Of a stretch of 64,000 nucleotides of DNA, positions 25,986-34,807 are shown one piece after another. Origin of the DNA: UBA7359 sp041689615 (GTDB lineage: Bacteria > Pseudomonadota > Gammaproteobacteria > Eutrophobiales > Eutrophobiaceae); assembly GCA_041689615.1 (NCBI GenBank), contig JBDNFW010000056.1:1-64000 (forward strand), read 5' to 3'. The first letter of the stretch is position 1, and every line of letters begins with the position of its first letter. The notes below the pieces were generated by a model, which made no database searches, had not been told where the DNA came from, and worked only from the letters and a program-made list of their open reading frames with translations. Both the position numbers and the translations under genes were made by a program.

Positions 25986-26369
25986 ATGAGTAATTGGCTA
26001 GATAAAGTTGAATGGAACGATGATGGCCTGGTGCCTGTTATTGTACAGGAAGCAGGAACTCAACAAGTGCTTATGCATGCCTGGATGAATCGTGAAGCAC
26101 TTGAGCTAACCAAGAAAAATCGTAAAGCAACTTACTGGTCTCGTTCTCGAAAATCATTATGGGTTAAGGGCGAATCATCAGGACATTATCAAACAGTTGA
26201 ATCAATACAACTGGATTGCGATTACGACACATTATTGCTTACAGTAAAACAAGAAGGCGGGATTGCATGTCATACTGGCAGACATCATTGCTTCTTTATG
26301 ACGCTTGAAGATGAAAACTGGCAAGCAAACGAAGAAATACTAAAAAACCCTGAAGATATTTATAAATAG
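25986..26369 (+). CDS. hisI: phosphoribosyl-AMP cyclohydrolase
   Basis: The 127-residue zinc enzyme opens the purine ring of phosphoribosyl-AMP in histidine synthesis. Landmarks are HAWMNREALELT, KATYWSRSRKSLWVKGE, and the metal-binding region LDCDYDTLLL followed by CHTGRHHCFF. It is separate from hisE (the two are fused in enterobacteria). The length is normal for the stand-alone form. Confidence 0.96.
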   Translation: MSNWLDKVEWNDDGLVPVIVQEAGTQQVLMHAWMNREALELTKKNRKATYWSRSRKSLWVKGESSGHYQTVESIQLDCDYDTLLLTVKQEGGIACHTGRHHCFFMTLEDENWQANEEILKNPEDIYK

Positions 26370-26379
26370 ATGGCTTGAA

Positions 26380-26700
26380 ATGAAACAAGATATTCTTAAC
26401 TCGCTTGACGCAATACTCGAACAACGGAAACAGGCTAATCCCGATGAGTCCTATACTGCTAAACTGTTTAGTGATGGACTGGACAGTATTCTAAAAAAAG
26501 TCGGCGAAGAGGCTACCGAGACGGTAATTGCCTCTAAGTCCGGCGAAAAATCCGATATAATTCACGAAGTTGCCGACTTATGGTTTCACACACTTGTGTT
26601 ACTAAAACATCATGGGCTTGATTCGAGCGACATTCTTAAAGAACTTGAAGGACGCTTTGGTTTATCCGGGCTTGAAGAAAAAGCCAACCGAAGCAAATAA
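26380..26700 (+). CDS. hisE: phosphoribosyl-ATP pyrophosphatase
   Basis: The 106-residue all-alpha MazG-like pyrophosphatase hydrolyses phosphoribosyl-ATP to phosphoribosyl-AMP, the substrate of HisI. The motif KKVGEEATETVIASKSG with its Glu cluster, followed by HEVADLWFHTLVLL, binds magnesium. It follows hisI by 10 bases and precedes tatA, an arrangement also found in pseudomonads. Confidence 0.96.
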   Translation: MKQDILNSLDAILEQRKQANPDESYTAKLFSDGLDSILKKVGEEATETVIASKSGEKSDIIHEVADLWFHTLVLLKHHGLDSSDILKELEGRFGLSGLEEKANRSK

Positions 26701-26787
26701 TCGTCGAATTCAATTCGCACATCAGGCTTGCCTGCTGTAACGAAATCGGTTCAACTACTCGTTAAACATTTATATGGAGAAATAAGT

Positions 26788-27024
26788 ATGGGTTTTGGCA
26801 TCTCCGAATTACTCATCATCTTACTCATTGTTGCTTTATTGTTTGGCACTAAAAAACTGCGCAATATGGGCGGCGATTTAGGCAGCGCATTAAAAAGCTT
26901 CCGCAGCGCAGTATCAGACAAAGATGATAAGGAAGAATTAAGTAATGCGAGCAATGATCAAACAAAGGGCGAAGTGATAGAAGGCAAGGTTGAATCTTCA
27001 GACGAAAATTCGGCCAAAAGCTGA
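26788..27024 (+). CDS. tatA: Sec-independent translocase subunit TatA
   Basis: The 78-residue protein has an N-terminal membrane helix (GISELLIILLIVALLFG), the hinge with TKKLRNMGGDLGSALKSF as amphipathic helix, and a charged tail. TatA oligomers form the passage for folded proteins. The frame is open from 26728, but the ATG at 26788, preceded by GGAGA, gives the standard TatA N-terminus and is preferred. It is the first gene of tatABC. Confidence 0.96.
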   Translation: MGFGISELLIILLIVALLFGTKKLRNMGGDLGSALKSFRSAVSDKDDKEELSNASNDQTKGEVIEGKVESSDENSAKS

Positions 27025-27052
27025 TCCCTGAAACTTCATTTAAAAACATAAC

Positions 27053-27340
27053 ATGTTTGATATTGGGTTCTGGGAGCTAGTCATTATCGCTCTGGTTGCT
27101 TTGGTTATCATTGGTCCGGAACGCTTGCCGCAGTTTGCCCATGATGCGGGCCGACTATTAAGAAAGGCTCGAAACTTTATTCAAAATGCTAAAAGAGAAG
27201 TCGAGAAAGAACTGGAACTTGATCAGTTAAACGATCTTAATGAAAGCATTCATCATGTCGAAGGGCTGATGAAAGAAGCGCCAGATCGTTTTATTCAAGA
27301 ACAAATTAATAATAACAACGAACAAGACTCTACAAAGTAA
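27053..27340 (+). CDS. tatB: Sec-independent translocase subunit TatB
   Basis: The 95-residue protein begins MFDIGFWELVIIALVALVI, continues IGPERLPQ, and has a long amphipathic, highly charged second part. TatB works with TatC in recognising twin-arginine signal peptides. The Glu in the membrane helix and the conserved GPERLP distinguish it from TatA. It is located between tatA and tatC. Confidence 0.95.
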   Translation: MFDIGFWELVIIALVALVIIGPERLPQFAHDAGRLLRKARNFIQNAKREVEKELELDQLNDLNESIHHVEGLMKEAPDRFIQEQINNNNEQDSTK

Positions 27341-27352
27341 ACTTTTCCTTCC

Positions 27353-28105
27353 ATGACTGACGCCAAAACAGATAGCGGGCAATCTTTAATTTCTCATTTA
27401 ATTGAATTACGCACTAGCATTGTACGCACTGTTATTTGCATATTCATCGTTATGCTGTTGTTGCTACCTTTCGCAAATCAGATATACAACTTTATTGCAC
27501 TGCCTTTAATCGCAAAACTACCTGAAGGCAGCAGCATGATTGCGACAGAGGTTATCTCGCCATTCTTTGCCCCTTTCAAATTAACTATATTCTGCGCTGT
27601 TTTGTTTACCGTGCCTTACACTCTTTACCAAGCTTGGTCTTTTATAACGCCAGGACTCTATTCAAACGAAAAGAAATTAGTATTGCCATTACTCATAAGC
27701 AGCACCTTGCTTTTTTATACAGGAATATTATTCGCTTATTATATTGTCCTCCCCGTTCTGTTTGCTTTTCTGACAAACACAGCACCGGTAGGCATTAAAA
27801 TAATGACCGACATTAATCAGTACCTTGATTTTATACTTAAACTTTTTTTTGCTTTTGGTGTTTCGTTTGAAATTCCTGTCGCCACTTTTCTATTAATTCG
27901 AAGTGGTTTTGTCAGCACAAAGAAGTTGGAAGCAAATCGTCCTTATATTATTCTGGCTGCTTTTTTTGTCGGTATGTTACTAACACCGCCTGATGTTATA
28001 TCTCAAATTTTATTGGCTGTACCGGTATGGCTACTGTTTGAAAGTGGTCTTATTCTGGGGAAAATTTACGGCGGCAAAAAAGAGGCGGAACAAGAAAAAA
28101 GCTAG
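27353..28105 (+). CDS. tatC: Sec-independent translocase subunit TatC
   Basis: The 250-residue membrane protein has six predicted helices and binds the twin-arginine signal. The N-terminal SLISHLIELRTSIVRT and the segment FFAPFKLTIFCAVLFTVPYTLYQ (given here only to locate the second helix by its first residues FFAPFK) match the family. GVSFEIPVATFLLI is near the fourth helix. It ends 6 bases before the stop codon of the convergent protease gene. Confidence 0.95.
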   Translation: MTDAKTDSGQSLISHLIELRTSIVRTVICIFIVMLLLLPFANQIYNFIALPLIAKLPEGSSMIATEVISPFFAPFKLTIFCAVLFTVPYTLYQAWSFITPGLYSNEKKLVLPLLISSTLLFYTGILFAYYIVLPVLFAFLTNTAPVGIKIMTDINQYLDFILKLFFAFGVSFEIPVATFLLIRSGFVSTKKLEANRPYIILAAFFVGMLLTPPDVISQILLAVPVWLLFESGLILGKIYGGKKEAEQEKS

Positions 28106-28111
28106 ATGAAC

Positions 28112-29515
28112 TTAATTGCTAGCTGACACTGCCCAATTATTACTTGCCTTTGTTTCAAGCCCTTTCTCATATTCCGTTAATTTACTTTCTATTTCTGAAC
28201 CAATCATAATTTGTGGTTCAGAGTTTTTAAACCCCTCTTCATTCTCTTTTTCGAAAATGATTTTTTTAGCCACATCAAAAGCATGTATAAATGATTTTGT
28301 TTGTTTTAAACCATTTTCAAGATAAGCGTCACCGAAATAAGTGTATTTGCCATCATGCCCACAACCAAACGAGTTTCTTTTTGCGTTCGCCGCTGTTATT
28401 AGTAATGTATATGGATCTGATAGAGGCTCAATAAAACCGCCTGAATAACAAGCGGAAATAATGATGATGCGCCACTTAACACCGGCTGCATTTAACGCAG
28501 CATTAATTGTTTCGGCATTAAGATTATTTAACTTGAATGGAGGGAAGTTAGCAGAAATATAATGATCTTCGGAACCATGAGAAGTTAAAAATAAAACTAA
28601 TATATCCTCATCTACATTCATCAATTTTGCTGTTTCTTTAATACTGTTTTTTAAATTGTGTCCATTTGCCAACGGTACACTTTCAACGGTCTCTTCATTG
28701 TTAATCAAAACTAATGAGCGGCCAAACGTATTAAAGTGATCATCCATGATCGACTGGGCCGACTTTGCTTCATTCATAAAGACATCTTCATCCGCATCAC
28801 CGGCAAAACCAATAAAAAATAAATCCGGCACGCCAGCTTTGCCTTCAATAAGACTTCCGGTTGCTTTATCAAGTAACGTGCTTTGCGAGTAGTAAACTGT
28901 TTCAACATCAATATTATGTGAGCGAACTATATTTTCATTTGCCGTTTGCAATGGATACCAGAGCGGTTCTGCTGGCAATACAAACAAAGGAGAAATATTA
29001 ATTACTGCATATAGAACAACATAGACAAATGTTGGTAAAACAGAGATATAAAAAAATCTTTTTATCATTCTTGCGGCTACTAGCAAGTACCACAAAGCAT
29101 AAATAAAAAATACTGCCCACTCTATTTTATAAACATCAAAATAAGACTGTTGCTTGGTTAATAAAGATAAACTTATTGTTCCTAACCAGATAACGGGGGC
29201 TACGGATAAAAACAGAATTATTAGTTTGTTTAGATCTTGTAATCTATTGTTAAAGAAAGCAATCAAACTCAAACTGAAAAAAAATAACAGATAAAGCAGA
29301 GCCTGATAACTCAGACCATAAGGATTAAAATAATTATCTGGGCCAGTGTTAAAATAATGCTCTACAACTGACAAACACAAAGAAAGAATTAAAAGCAGAC
29401 AAACTTGTAAATACCCGCCTTTAAAAGACCAAAGGTGAACCGGCATAAACAGCGCGGCGCGTGTACCGGCTAAAATGTTTTCAAAGAGCTCAATGAATGG
29501 TTTAAGTAATTTCAT
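28112..29515 (-). CDS. membrane-anchored C13 (legumain/caspase-like) peptidase
   Basis: The 467-residue protein has about six hydrophobic membrane segments in its first 200 residues and a C-terminal caspase-fold domain of the C13 family. The catalytic pair is H313 in FLTSHGSEDH and C356 in IIISACYSGGF, each after a hydrophobic strand as required. Bacterial C13 proteins with this architecture are known, but their substrates are largely unknown. The orientation would place the protease domain on one side of the inner membrane, probably the periplasm. It is a single gene convergent with tatC. Confidence 0.8.
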   Translation of the reverse strand: MKLLKPFIELFENILAGTRAALFMPVHLWSFKGGYLQVCLLLILSLCLSVVEHYFNTGPDNYFNPYGLSYQALLYLLFFFSLSLIAFFNNRLQDLNKLIILFLSVAPVIWLGTISLSLLTKQQSYFDVYKIEWAVFFIYALWYLLVAARMIKRFFYISVLPTFVYVVLYAVINISPLFVLPAEPLWYPLQTANENIVRSHNIDVETVYYSQSTLLDKATGSLIEGKAGVPDLFFIGFAGDADEDVFMNEAKSAQSIMDDHFNTFGRSLVLINNEETVESVPLANGHNLKNSIKETAKLMNVDEDILVLFLTSHGSEDHYISANFPPFKLNNLNAETINAALNAAGVKWRIIIISACYSGGFIEPLSDPYTLLITAANAKRNSFGCGHDGKYTYFGDAYLENGLKQTKSFIHAFDVAKKIIFEKENEEGFKNSEPQIMIGSEIESKLTEYEKGLETKASNNWAVSASN

Positions 29516-29547
29516 TTATTTAAATATACTCAAATAGTGCAAAACGG

Positions 29548-29964
29548 TTATGATTGCTCCCAGGGCAACCCCTGAAAACGCCAACCATTGATCGTATTTC
29601 GATGTCCATTCTCATCCTTGTCTCCTTCAAAGCCTTCGAGAACATTATATACGTTTGTATAGCCTGCGTTGATTAACATTTCGCCACCCAATGCAGAGCG
29701 GGCGCCGCTTCTACAAAGCAGAAGCAGGGGCGTATTTAATATTTCCTTACTTTCAGAGAAGCGTTCTTGCAAAGCTAAGCTAACGTTTTTTGCAAAATTC
29801 TGTTGTGTAATCCAGTCTGGCGACTCTTTTATTGGAACATGGATCGCGTTTAGTGGATGGCCAACATACTCATATTCCATCGAACTTCGAACATCGATCA
29901 ATACGGCATCTTTCTGCTGCTCCAATATTTCGTGAGCCTCTTTTGGGCGAATTTCTTTAATCAT
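29548..29964 (-). CDS. rhodanese-like domain protein
   Basis: The 138-residue single-domain rhodanese has VLIDVRSSMEYEYVGHP at the N-terminus and the active-site loop CRSGARS with the sulfur-carrying Cys. A six-residue loop is typical of thiosulfate or persulfide sulfurtransferases. Related proteins are common next to gammaproteobacterial metabolic genes, and the sulfur acceptor is unknown. It reads away from ilvE. Confidence 0.88.
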   Translation of the reverse strand: MIKEIRPKEAHEILEQQKDAVLIDVRSSMEYEYVGHPLNAIHVPIKESPDWITQQNFAKNVSLALQERFSESKEILNTPLLLLCRSGARSALGGEMLINAGYTNVYNVLEGFEGDKDENGHRNTINGWRFQGLPWEQS

Positions 29965-30134
29965 ATTAGTTTTACCTGTGCTTAATGATTTTTTACAGCA
30001 TAAATCATCCCTTAGTCGAATACTAAACCGATATTAATCCATAGATTAATCAAAGATTTATTGATCGTCTTTGCATGGCGCATTAACATTAAGCCCGTTT
30101 TAACAAAATCATAATAAATTGGTAAGAATATAGT

Positions 30135-31055
30135 ATGAGTATGGATGATCGTGACGGTGTAATTTGGCTTGATGGCGAATTTGTTCCCTGGAGAGAGGCT
30201 AAAACCCATGTGCTGACACACACTCTGCATTATGGCATGGGTGTATTTGAAGGCGTTCGTGCCTATAAAGCCGCAAAAGGTACTGCTATTTTTCGTCTTC
30301 AAGAACACACTGATAGATTATTCAGGTCAGCTCATATTTTAAATATGCCAATGCCCTTTGATAAAGAGACCATTAATAAAGCCTGCATAGATTCGGTAAA
30401 AAACAATGATCTGGAAACGGCTTATCTCCGCCCGATGTGCTTCTATGGCTCGGAAGGCATGGGTTTAAGAGCAGATAATCTTGAAGTTCATGTCATGGTT
30501 GCCGCCTGGTCTTGGGGTTCTTATCTCGGTAACGAAGGTTTAGAAAAAGGCATCAGAATCAAAACGTCTTCTTATACGCGCCATCATGTGAACATCACTA
30601 TGTGTAAAGCCAAGGCTAATGGTAACTATATGAATTCCATGCTTGCTTTACAGGAGGCGCTTGCCGATGGTTATGACGAAGCTTTATTACTCGATATTGA
30701 AGGTTATGTTGCTGAAGGCAGCGGCGAAAACATCTTTATTGTCCGTGATGGCGTAATGTATACACCGGATTTGACCTCGGCACTTGAGGGCATTACTCGC
30801 GAAACCATTATGCAGTTTGCTGAAGAAAATAATATTACAGTTAAAGAAAAGCGCATAACGCGCGATGAAGTATATGTAGCAGACGAAGCTTTCTTTACCG
30901 GCACGGCTGCTGAAGTAACGCCTATTCGCGAATTAGACAATCGTCAAATCGGCAATGGCAAACGTGGGCCGATTACAGAGAAATTGCAAAAACTGTATTT
31001 CGATTGTGTAGAAGGAAAGCTTGATCAACATCAGGATTGGTTGAGTTACATTTAG
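30135..31055 (+). CDS. ilvE: branched-chain amino acid aminotransferase
   Basis: The 306-residue PLP enzyme (fold type IV) transfers the amino group in the last step of leucine, isoleucine and valine synthesis. It opens DDRDGVIWLDGEFVPW, has LTHTLHYGMGVFEGVRAYK, and the PLP lysine in TMCKAKANGNY. The segment GYVAEGSGENIF and the C-terminal FFTGTAAEVTPI bind the cofactor phosphate. It starts a rightward run that leads into the LPS cluster. Confidence 0.96.
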   Translation: MSMDDRDGVIWLDGEFVPWREAKTHVLTHTLHYGMGVFEGVRAYKAAKGTAIFRLQEHTDRLFRSAHILNMPMPFDKETINKACIDSVKNNDLETAYLRPMCFYGSEGMGLRADNLEVHVMVAAWSWGSYLGNEGLEKGIRIKTSSYTRHHVNITMCKAKANGNYMNSMLALQEALADGYDEALLLDIEGYVAEGSGENIFIVRDGVMYTPDLTSALEGITRETIMQFAEENNITVKEKRITRDEVYVADEAFFTGTAAEVTPIRELDNRQIGNGKRGPITEKLQKLYFDCVEGKLDQHQDWLSYI

Positions 31056-31066
31056 GAGCTTTAATT

Positions 31067-31270
31067 ATGAGTAACTCTGGACAAAACATAGCGGAAGTTT
31101 CCACTAGCAAGGAATCGGTTTTTCATATTAAAAAAGAGCAATTGCCTTTACATTGTCCTTTGTCTGAAATGAGCCTTTGGAATCAACACCCTCGAGTTTA
31201 TCTGCCGATCGAAGAATCAGGCAAGGCGAAATGCCCTTATTGTGGCACTGAATTTATTCTTGAGGAATAA
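31067..31270 (+). CDS. zinc-finger protein of the CHCC type
   Basis: The 67-residue protein has the zf-CHCC pattern: LHCPLSEMSLWNQHPRVYLP followed by KAKCPYCGTEFIL. One Cys, one His and the CPYC pair bind zinc, as in the NDUFS6-like family. The exact bacterial role is not established. The frame is open from 31037, but the ATG at 31067, with AGGAGCT upstream, is better than a start inside ilvE. Confidence 0.88.
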   Translation: MSNSGQNIAEVSTSKESVFHIKKEQLPLHCPLSEMSLWNQHPRVYLPIEESGKAKCPYCGTEFILEE

Positions 31271-31287
31271 ACTGGCACTACCAACAT

Positions 31288-32190
31288 ATGGCTTTTAATA
31301 TTTGGCGGATTACTGACGGGAAAGCTGGCCATGACTCTCAAAGTATCGGCCTATGTAACGCCATAGAAAGGTTAAAAGCCTGCGAACGTTTTGATATCAC
31401 ATCTGAATCAACGCTTACTAACTATAAAAACTTTTTATTAAACCAGTTTCCTTTAGGGGAAGATCTGCCTAATCCTAATATTATTATTGGTGCAGGACAT
31501 GGAGCTCATTTACCGATGCTTTGTGCTAAACGTGCTCGCAAAGGTAAAACTATTGTCCTTATGAAACCAAGTTTTCCTTTATCATTTTTTGATGTTTGCA
31601 TCGTTCCAAAACATGACCAACCAGCTAATAAAGAAAATGTAATAACGACATATGGCGCAATAAACCCGATACAATTTAACAACGAGAAATCAATAAATAC
31701 GGGCTTGATCCTGATAGGCGGACCTTCCAAACATTATCATTGGAACGATGAATTAATAGTAAACCAAATAACGCAGATTGTTACTAATAGCCCGGATATA
31801 CACTGGACTGTTGCTGATTCGCCGCGTACGCCGAGAACAACTTTAATCGGCATTGCTAGTTTGGCTAATGTTGATGTTCTGAATTTCGCAGAAACAGATA
31901 GCAAAACAATTCGTGAATTTATTTTCAAGACCGGCAATATATGGGTTAGTAAAGATAGCGTCTCTATGATTTATGAGTCTCTTTCTTCTGGTGCAGCCAT
32001 CGGCATACTTGATGTAGAACAAAAAAATAATACCCGAATATCTGACGCTATAAATAATTTAATTAACGATAAGCAACTAAGCTCTTTTGATATATGGAAA
32101 CTTACGAATAGATTAATGCCGGCTTCTTTAACATTTAATGAAGCTGATCGTTGCGCATCTTTGCTATTAGAGCGAGGCATATTGGATTGA
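31288..32190 (+). CDS. ELM1-like (mitochondrial fission ELM1 family) protein
   Basis: The 300-residue protein begins FNIWRITDGKAGHDSQSIGL, the signature of the ELM1 family (PF06258-type), and has GAGHGAHLPMLCAKR and LIGGPSKHYHWND further on. The family was named for a plant mitochondrial protein, but bacterial members lie in LPS and cell-surface loci and look like GT-B-type glycosyltransferases. No biochemical activity can be assigned here. It ends with an overlap into the first methyltransferase gene. Confidence 0.8.
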   Translation: MAFNIWRITDGKAGHDSQSIGLCNAIERLKACERFDITSESTLTNYKNFLLNQFPLGEDLPNPNIIIGAGHGAHLPMLCAKRARKGKTIVLMKPSFPLSFFDVCIVPKHDQPANKENVITTYGAINPIQFNNEKSINTGLILIGGPSKHYHWNDELIVNQITQIVTNSPDIHWTVADSPRTPRTTLIGIASLANVDVLNFAETDSKTIREFIFKTGNIWVSKDSVSMIYESLSSGAAIGILDVEQKNNTRISDAINNLINDKQLSSFDIWKLTNRLMPASLTFNEADRCASLLLERGILD

Positions 32191-32927
32191 GCAATACTGA
32201 AGCTTCAATTGTCGCTTGCCCGGTATGCAACCATCCTGAAACGCATTACTTTGTAACAAAAAATGATTATCCATTTAATCAGTGTACGGAATGTGATTTT
32301 GTTTTTTTAAGTCCTATGCCTAATCAGGATGAACTTAATGAACAGTACACGGATGACGAAAAAGAAACCGAACCAACATATAACAAATCAGGATCTCGTT
32401 TGAGACGAGCATTCATGAAATTACCTCGTTTTATGCCTTACGCTTTTGGCAAAACTACGCTGGATTTTGGATGTGGCGGAGGCTTTGTTGCCTATGCATT
32501 AAGTTTTATCGCAAAAACTTCTACAGGTATTGATATCAGTGAAAATGCGGTTGCCTACGCCAAGCAACGGTTCAAGCGAGCAAACTACTATTGCATGGAT
32601 TTTGTTCAATTACTTGAAACAACAGACAAATATGACTTTGTATATTCATCTGAAGTCATCGAACATGTTAGTGACATTAACCTTTATATGAAAACGCTGG
32701 CACATTTAGTAAAAAAAGGTGGTTATGCATATATCACTACACCGGACTTGGGCCACCCGAAAGTGCCTGAAAACATAATGGAATGGGAAATGTTGTGCCC
32801 GCCTATACATGTACAACATTTCACACAAAAAACCGTGGGTATATTATTTAAGCGTTATGGGTTTAAAATAGTTAAGTTTCACAAACACAAAAAACCGGGC
32901 CTTATTTTCCTTTCACAAAAAATGTAG
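32187..32927 (+). CDS. zinc-ribbon class I methyltransferase (first of two)
   Basis: The product is about 246 residues. An N-terminal zinc ribbon (CPVCNHPETHYF then FNQCTECDFVFL) precedes a SAM-dependent methyltransferase domain with motif I LDFGCGGGFVAYAL and VIEHVSDINLYMKTLA. A TTG start at 32187, overlapping the preceding stop codon, is preferred; the alternative ATG at 32151 lies well inside the neighbour. This architecture occurs in surface-polysaccharide clusters and may modify sugars, but the substrate is unknown. Confidence 0.8.
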   Translation: MSNTEASIVACPVCNHPETHYFVTKNDYPFNQCTECDFVFLSPMPNQDELNEQYTDDEKETEPTYNKSGSRLRRAFMKLPRFMPYAFGKTTLDFGCGGGFVAYALSFIAKTSTGIDISENAVAYAKQRFKRANYYCMDFVQLLETTDKYDFVYSSEVIEHVSDINLYMKTLAHLVKKGGYAYITTPDLGHPKVPENIMEWEMLCPPIHVQHFTQKTVGILFKRYGFKIVKFHKHKKPGLIFLSQKM

Positions 32928-32933
32928 CGATCA

Positions 32934-33683
32934 ATGGATATCATTAAAAATACTCAATGGGAAATGATTGATTGTCCCGTATGTGGCAACGATTCTTTTA
33001 CAAGTCTATTTCTCAAGCGTGGAGAACCTTTTGTTAAATGCAATAATTGCTCTTTAGTGTTGATTAATCCTCGTCCCGATTATGAAAAAATTCGAGAAAC
33101 TTATGATAATGACTATAGCCGAGATTACGCAAATAAAGCTGACAAAAAATTAAAACGTTCTCTAAGAAGGGTTAAACTAGTTAAAAAAAAATTTAATTCT
33201 ATTGGTCGCTGGCTTGATATAGGTTGTTCTGCCGGATTTGTAGTAAAAGCTGCTTCAAAATCTGGTTTTGATGCTTTTGGTGTTGATGTTGAACCATGGG
33301 GCATTAACTATGGAAAAACAAATCTCGGTCTTAATAATTTATCTACTGGCTTGATAGAAGAACAAGATTACCCAAAAGAATTTTTCGATGTTATTTCACT
33401 TTATGATGTTATAGAACATGTGCCTGACCTGAATATTTTGGTCAAAGAATTAAAACGAATATTGGCGCCAAACGGTGTGATTGATATTATTACACCAGAC
33501 ATTGGACACTTTCGCGTAACAAAGCCATTATGTGACTGGAAGGAGATAAAGCCTTCTGAGCATCTTTATTACTTTGATAAAAAAACAATAAATACGCTTT
33601 TTAAAAACCATGGGCTATCCATTACAAAAACAAGATTTGCATTTAAACCCTCAATGAAAGTATGTGTCCAACACGTCAAATAA
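32934..33683 (+). CDS. zinc-ribbon class I methyltransferase (second of two)
   Basis: The 249-residue protein repeats the architecture of its neighbour: zinc ribbon (CPVCGNDSF and KCNNCSLVLINPRP), then a methyltransferase domain with WLDIGCSAGFVVKAASKSG, DVIEHVPDLNILVKEL and LAPNGVIDIITPD. It starts 6 bases after the first gene. The two are diverged paralogues (same order of motifs, modest identity), so they probably act on different positions or substrates in surface glycan synthesis. Confidence 0.82.
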   Translation: MDIIKNTQWEMIDCPVCGNDSFTSLFLKRGEPFVKCNNCSLVLINPRPDYEKIRETYDNDYSRDYANKADKKLKRSLRRVKLVKKKFNSIGRWLDIGCSAGFVVKAASKSGFDAFGVDVEPWGINYGKTNLGLNNLSTGLIEEQDYPKEFFDVISLYDVIEHVPDLNILVKELKRILAPNGVIDIITPDIGHFRVTKPLCDWKEIKPSEHLYYFDKKTINTLFKNHGLSITKTRFAFKPSMKVCVQHVK

Positions 33684-33693
33684 GGACTCCGAA

Positions 33694-34803
33694 ATGCCTT
33701 TAACTGTAGTACAGGTTCTTCCTGCGATGGAAGTTGGCGGCGTTGAAAGGGGAACGCTGGAAATTGCCGAAGGCCTTGTTCGTGCCGGCCACAGATCAAT
33801 TGTTATTTCTCAGGGAGGCCGACTAGTAAACCAACTGCAGTCTCATGGAAGTGAGCATATTGAATGGCCTATAGGAAAAAAATCTCTTTTTACTTTACGC
33901 TATATAAAACAACTAAGAAAATTATTAAGGGATGCGTCTGTCGATATTTTGCATGCTCGTTCAAGATTTCCAGCATGGATTTCTTATCTGGCGTGGAAAG
34001 GGATGAATGAAAATGACAGGCCAAAATTTATTACTACCGTTCACGGCCCATATTCTGTAAACGCGTATAGTAAAATAATGACAAGAGGCGAAGAAGTCAT
34101 TGCCGTATCAAAATTCATTAGTGATTATATCAACTCTAATTACAGGGGCGTCTCCCAGAATAATATCACCGTTATTCATAGAGGCGTTGACTCTGCTGAA
34201 TTTCCATATGGTTTTTGCCCAGATAACGACTGGCAAAAAAAATGGAACATAGAACTTGGCGACTTAAGGGATAAGTTCATTTTAACATTGCCCGCACGAA
34301 TAACGAGATGGAAAGGACAAGCAGATTTTCTAAAAATAATTCAGGGATTAAAAATAACTGGCATCCCAGTATATGGCCTGATTGCGGGAGCGCCCCACCC
34401 TCGACGCATTAAATTTTTCAACGAGCTAAAAAAACAGGTTGATATGCTCAACTTAAAAGACGACGTCAACTTCATTGGGCAAAGAAGCGACTTGAAAGAA
34501 GTTATGTCCATTTCCAATATCGTTTTATCTCTAGCTAAAGAGCCTGAAGCCTTTGGCAGAACTGCATTGGAATCACTTAGTCTTGGCATACCGGTAGTCG
34601 CTTATGATCATGGAGGAGCATCTGAAGTTCTTGGCGCCTTATTCCCGGAGGGCCTTATAACACCAAACAACATAAAAATCGCGATTGAAAAAATTTCAGC
34701 ACTTTACCAATCCAAACCGATAATAAATCGCAACAACCCTTTTACTCGCCAATCAATGGTCCAGAAAACGATCACACTTTATGAACGGATCGCAACACAA
34801 TAA
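33694..34803 (+). CDS. glycosyltransferase family 4 protein
   Basis: The product is 369 residues, a GT-B-fold glycosyltransferase of the GT4 type. The N-terminal loop MEVGGVERGTLEIAEGLVRA and the C-terminal EPEAFGRTALESLSLGIPVV with its nucleotide-sugar-binding Glu pair are characteristic. The ATG at 33694, preceded by AAGGA, is preferred to an ATG at 33664 inside the upstream gene. It is expected to add a sugar to the LPS core or O-antigen from the cytosolic side; donor and acceptor cannot be read. Confidence 0.9.
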   Translation: MPLTVVQVLPAMEVGGVERGTLEIAEGLVRAGHRSIVISQGGRLVNQLQSHGSEHIEWPIGKKSLFTLRYIKQLRKLLRDASVDILHARSRFPAWISYLAWKGMNENDRPKFITTVHGPYSVNAYSKIMTRGEEVIAVSKFISDYINSNYRGVSQNNITVIHRGVDSAEFPYGFCPDNDWQKKWNIELGDLRDKFILTLPARITRWKGQADFLKIIQGLKITGIPVYGLIAGAPHPRRIKFFNELKKQVDMLNLKDDVNFIGQRSDLKEVMSISNIVLSLAKEPEAFGRTALESLSLGIPVVAYDHGGASEVLGALFPEGLITPNNIKIAIEKISALYQSKPIINRNNPFTRQSMVQKTITLYERIATQ

Positions 34804-34807
34804 TGTC

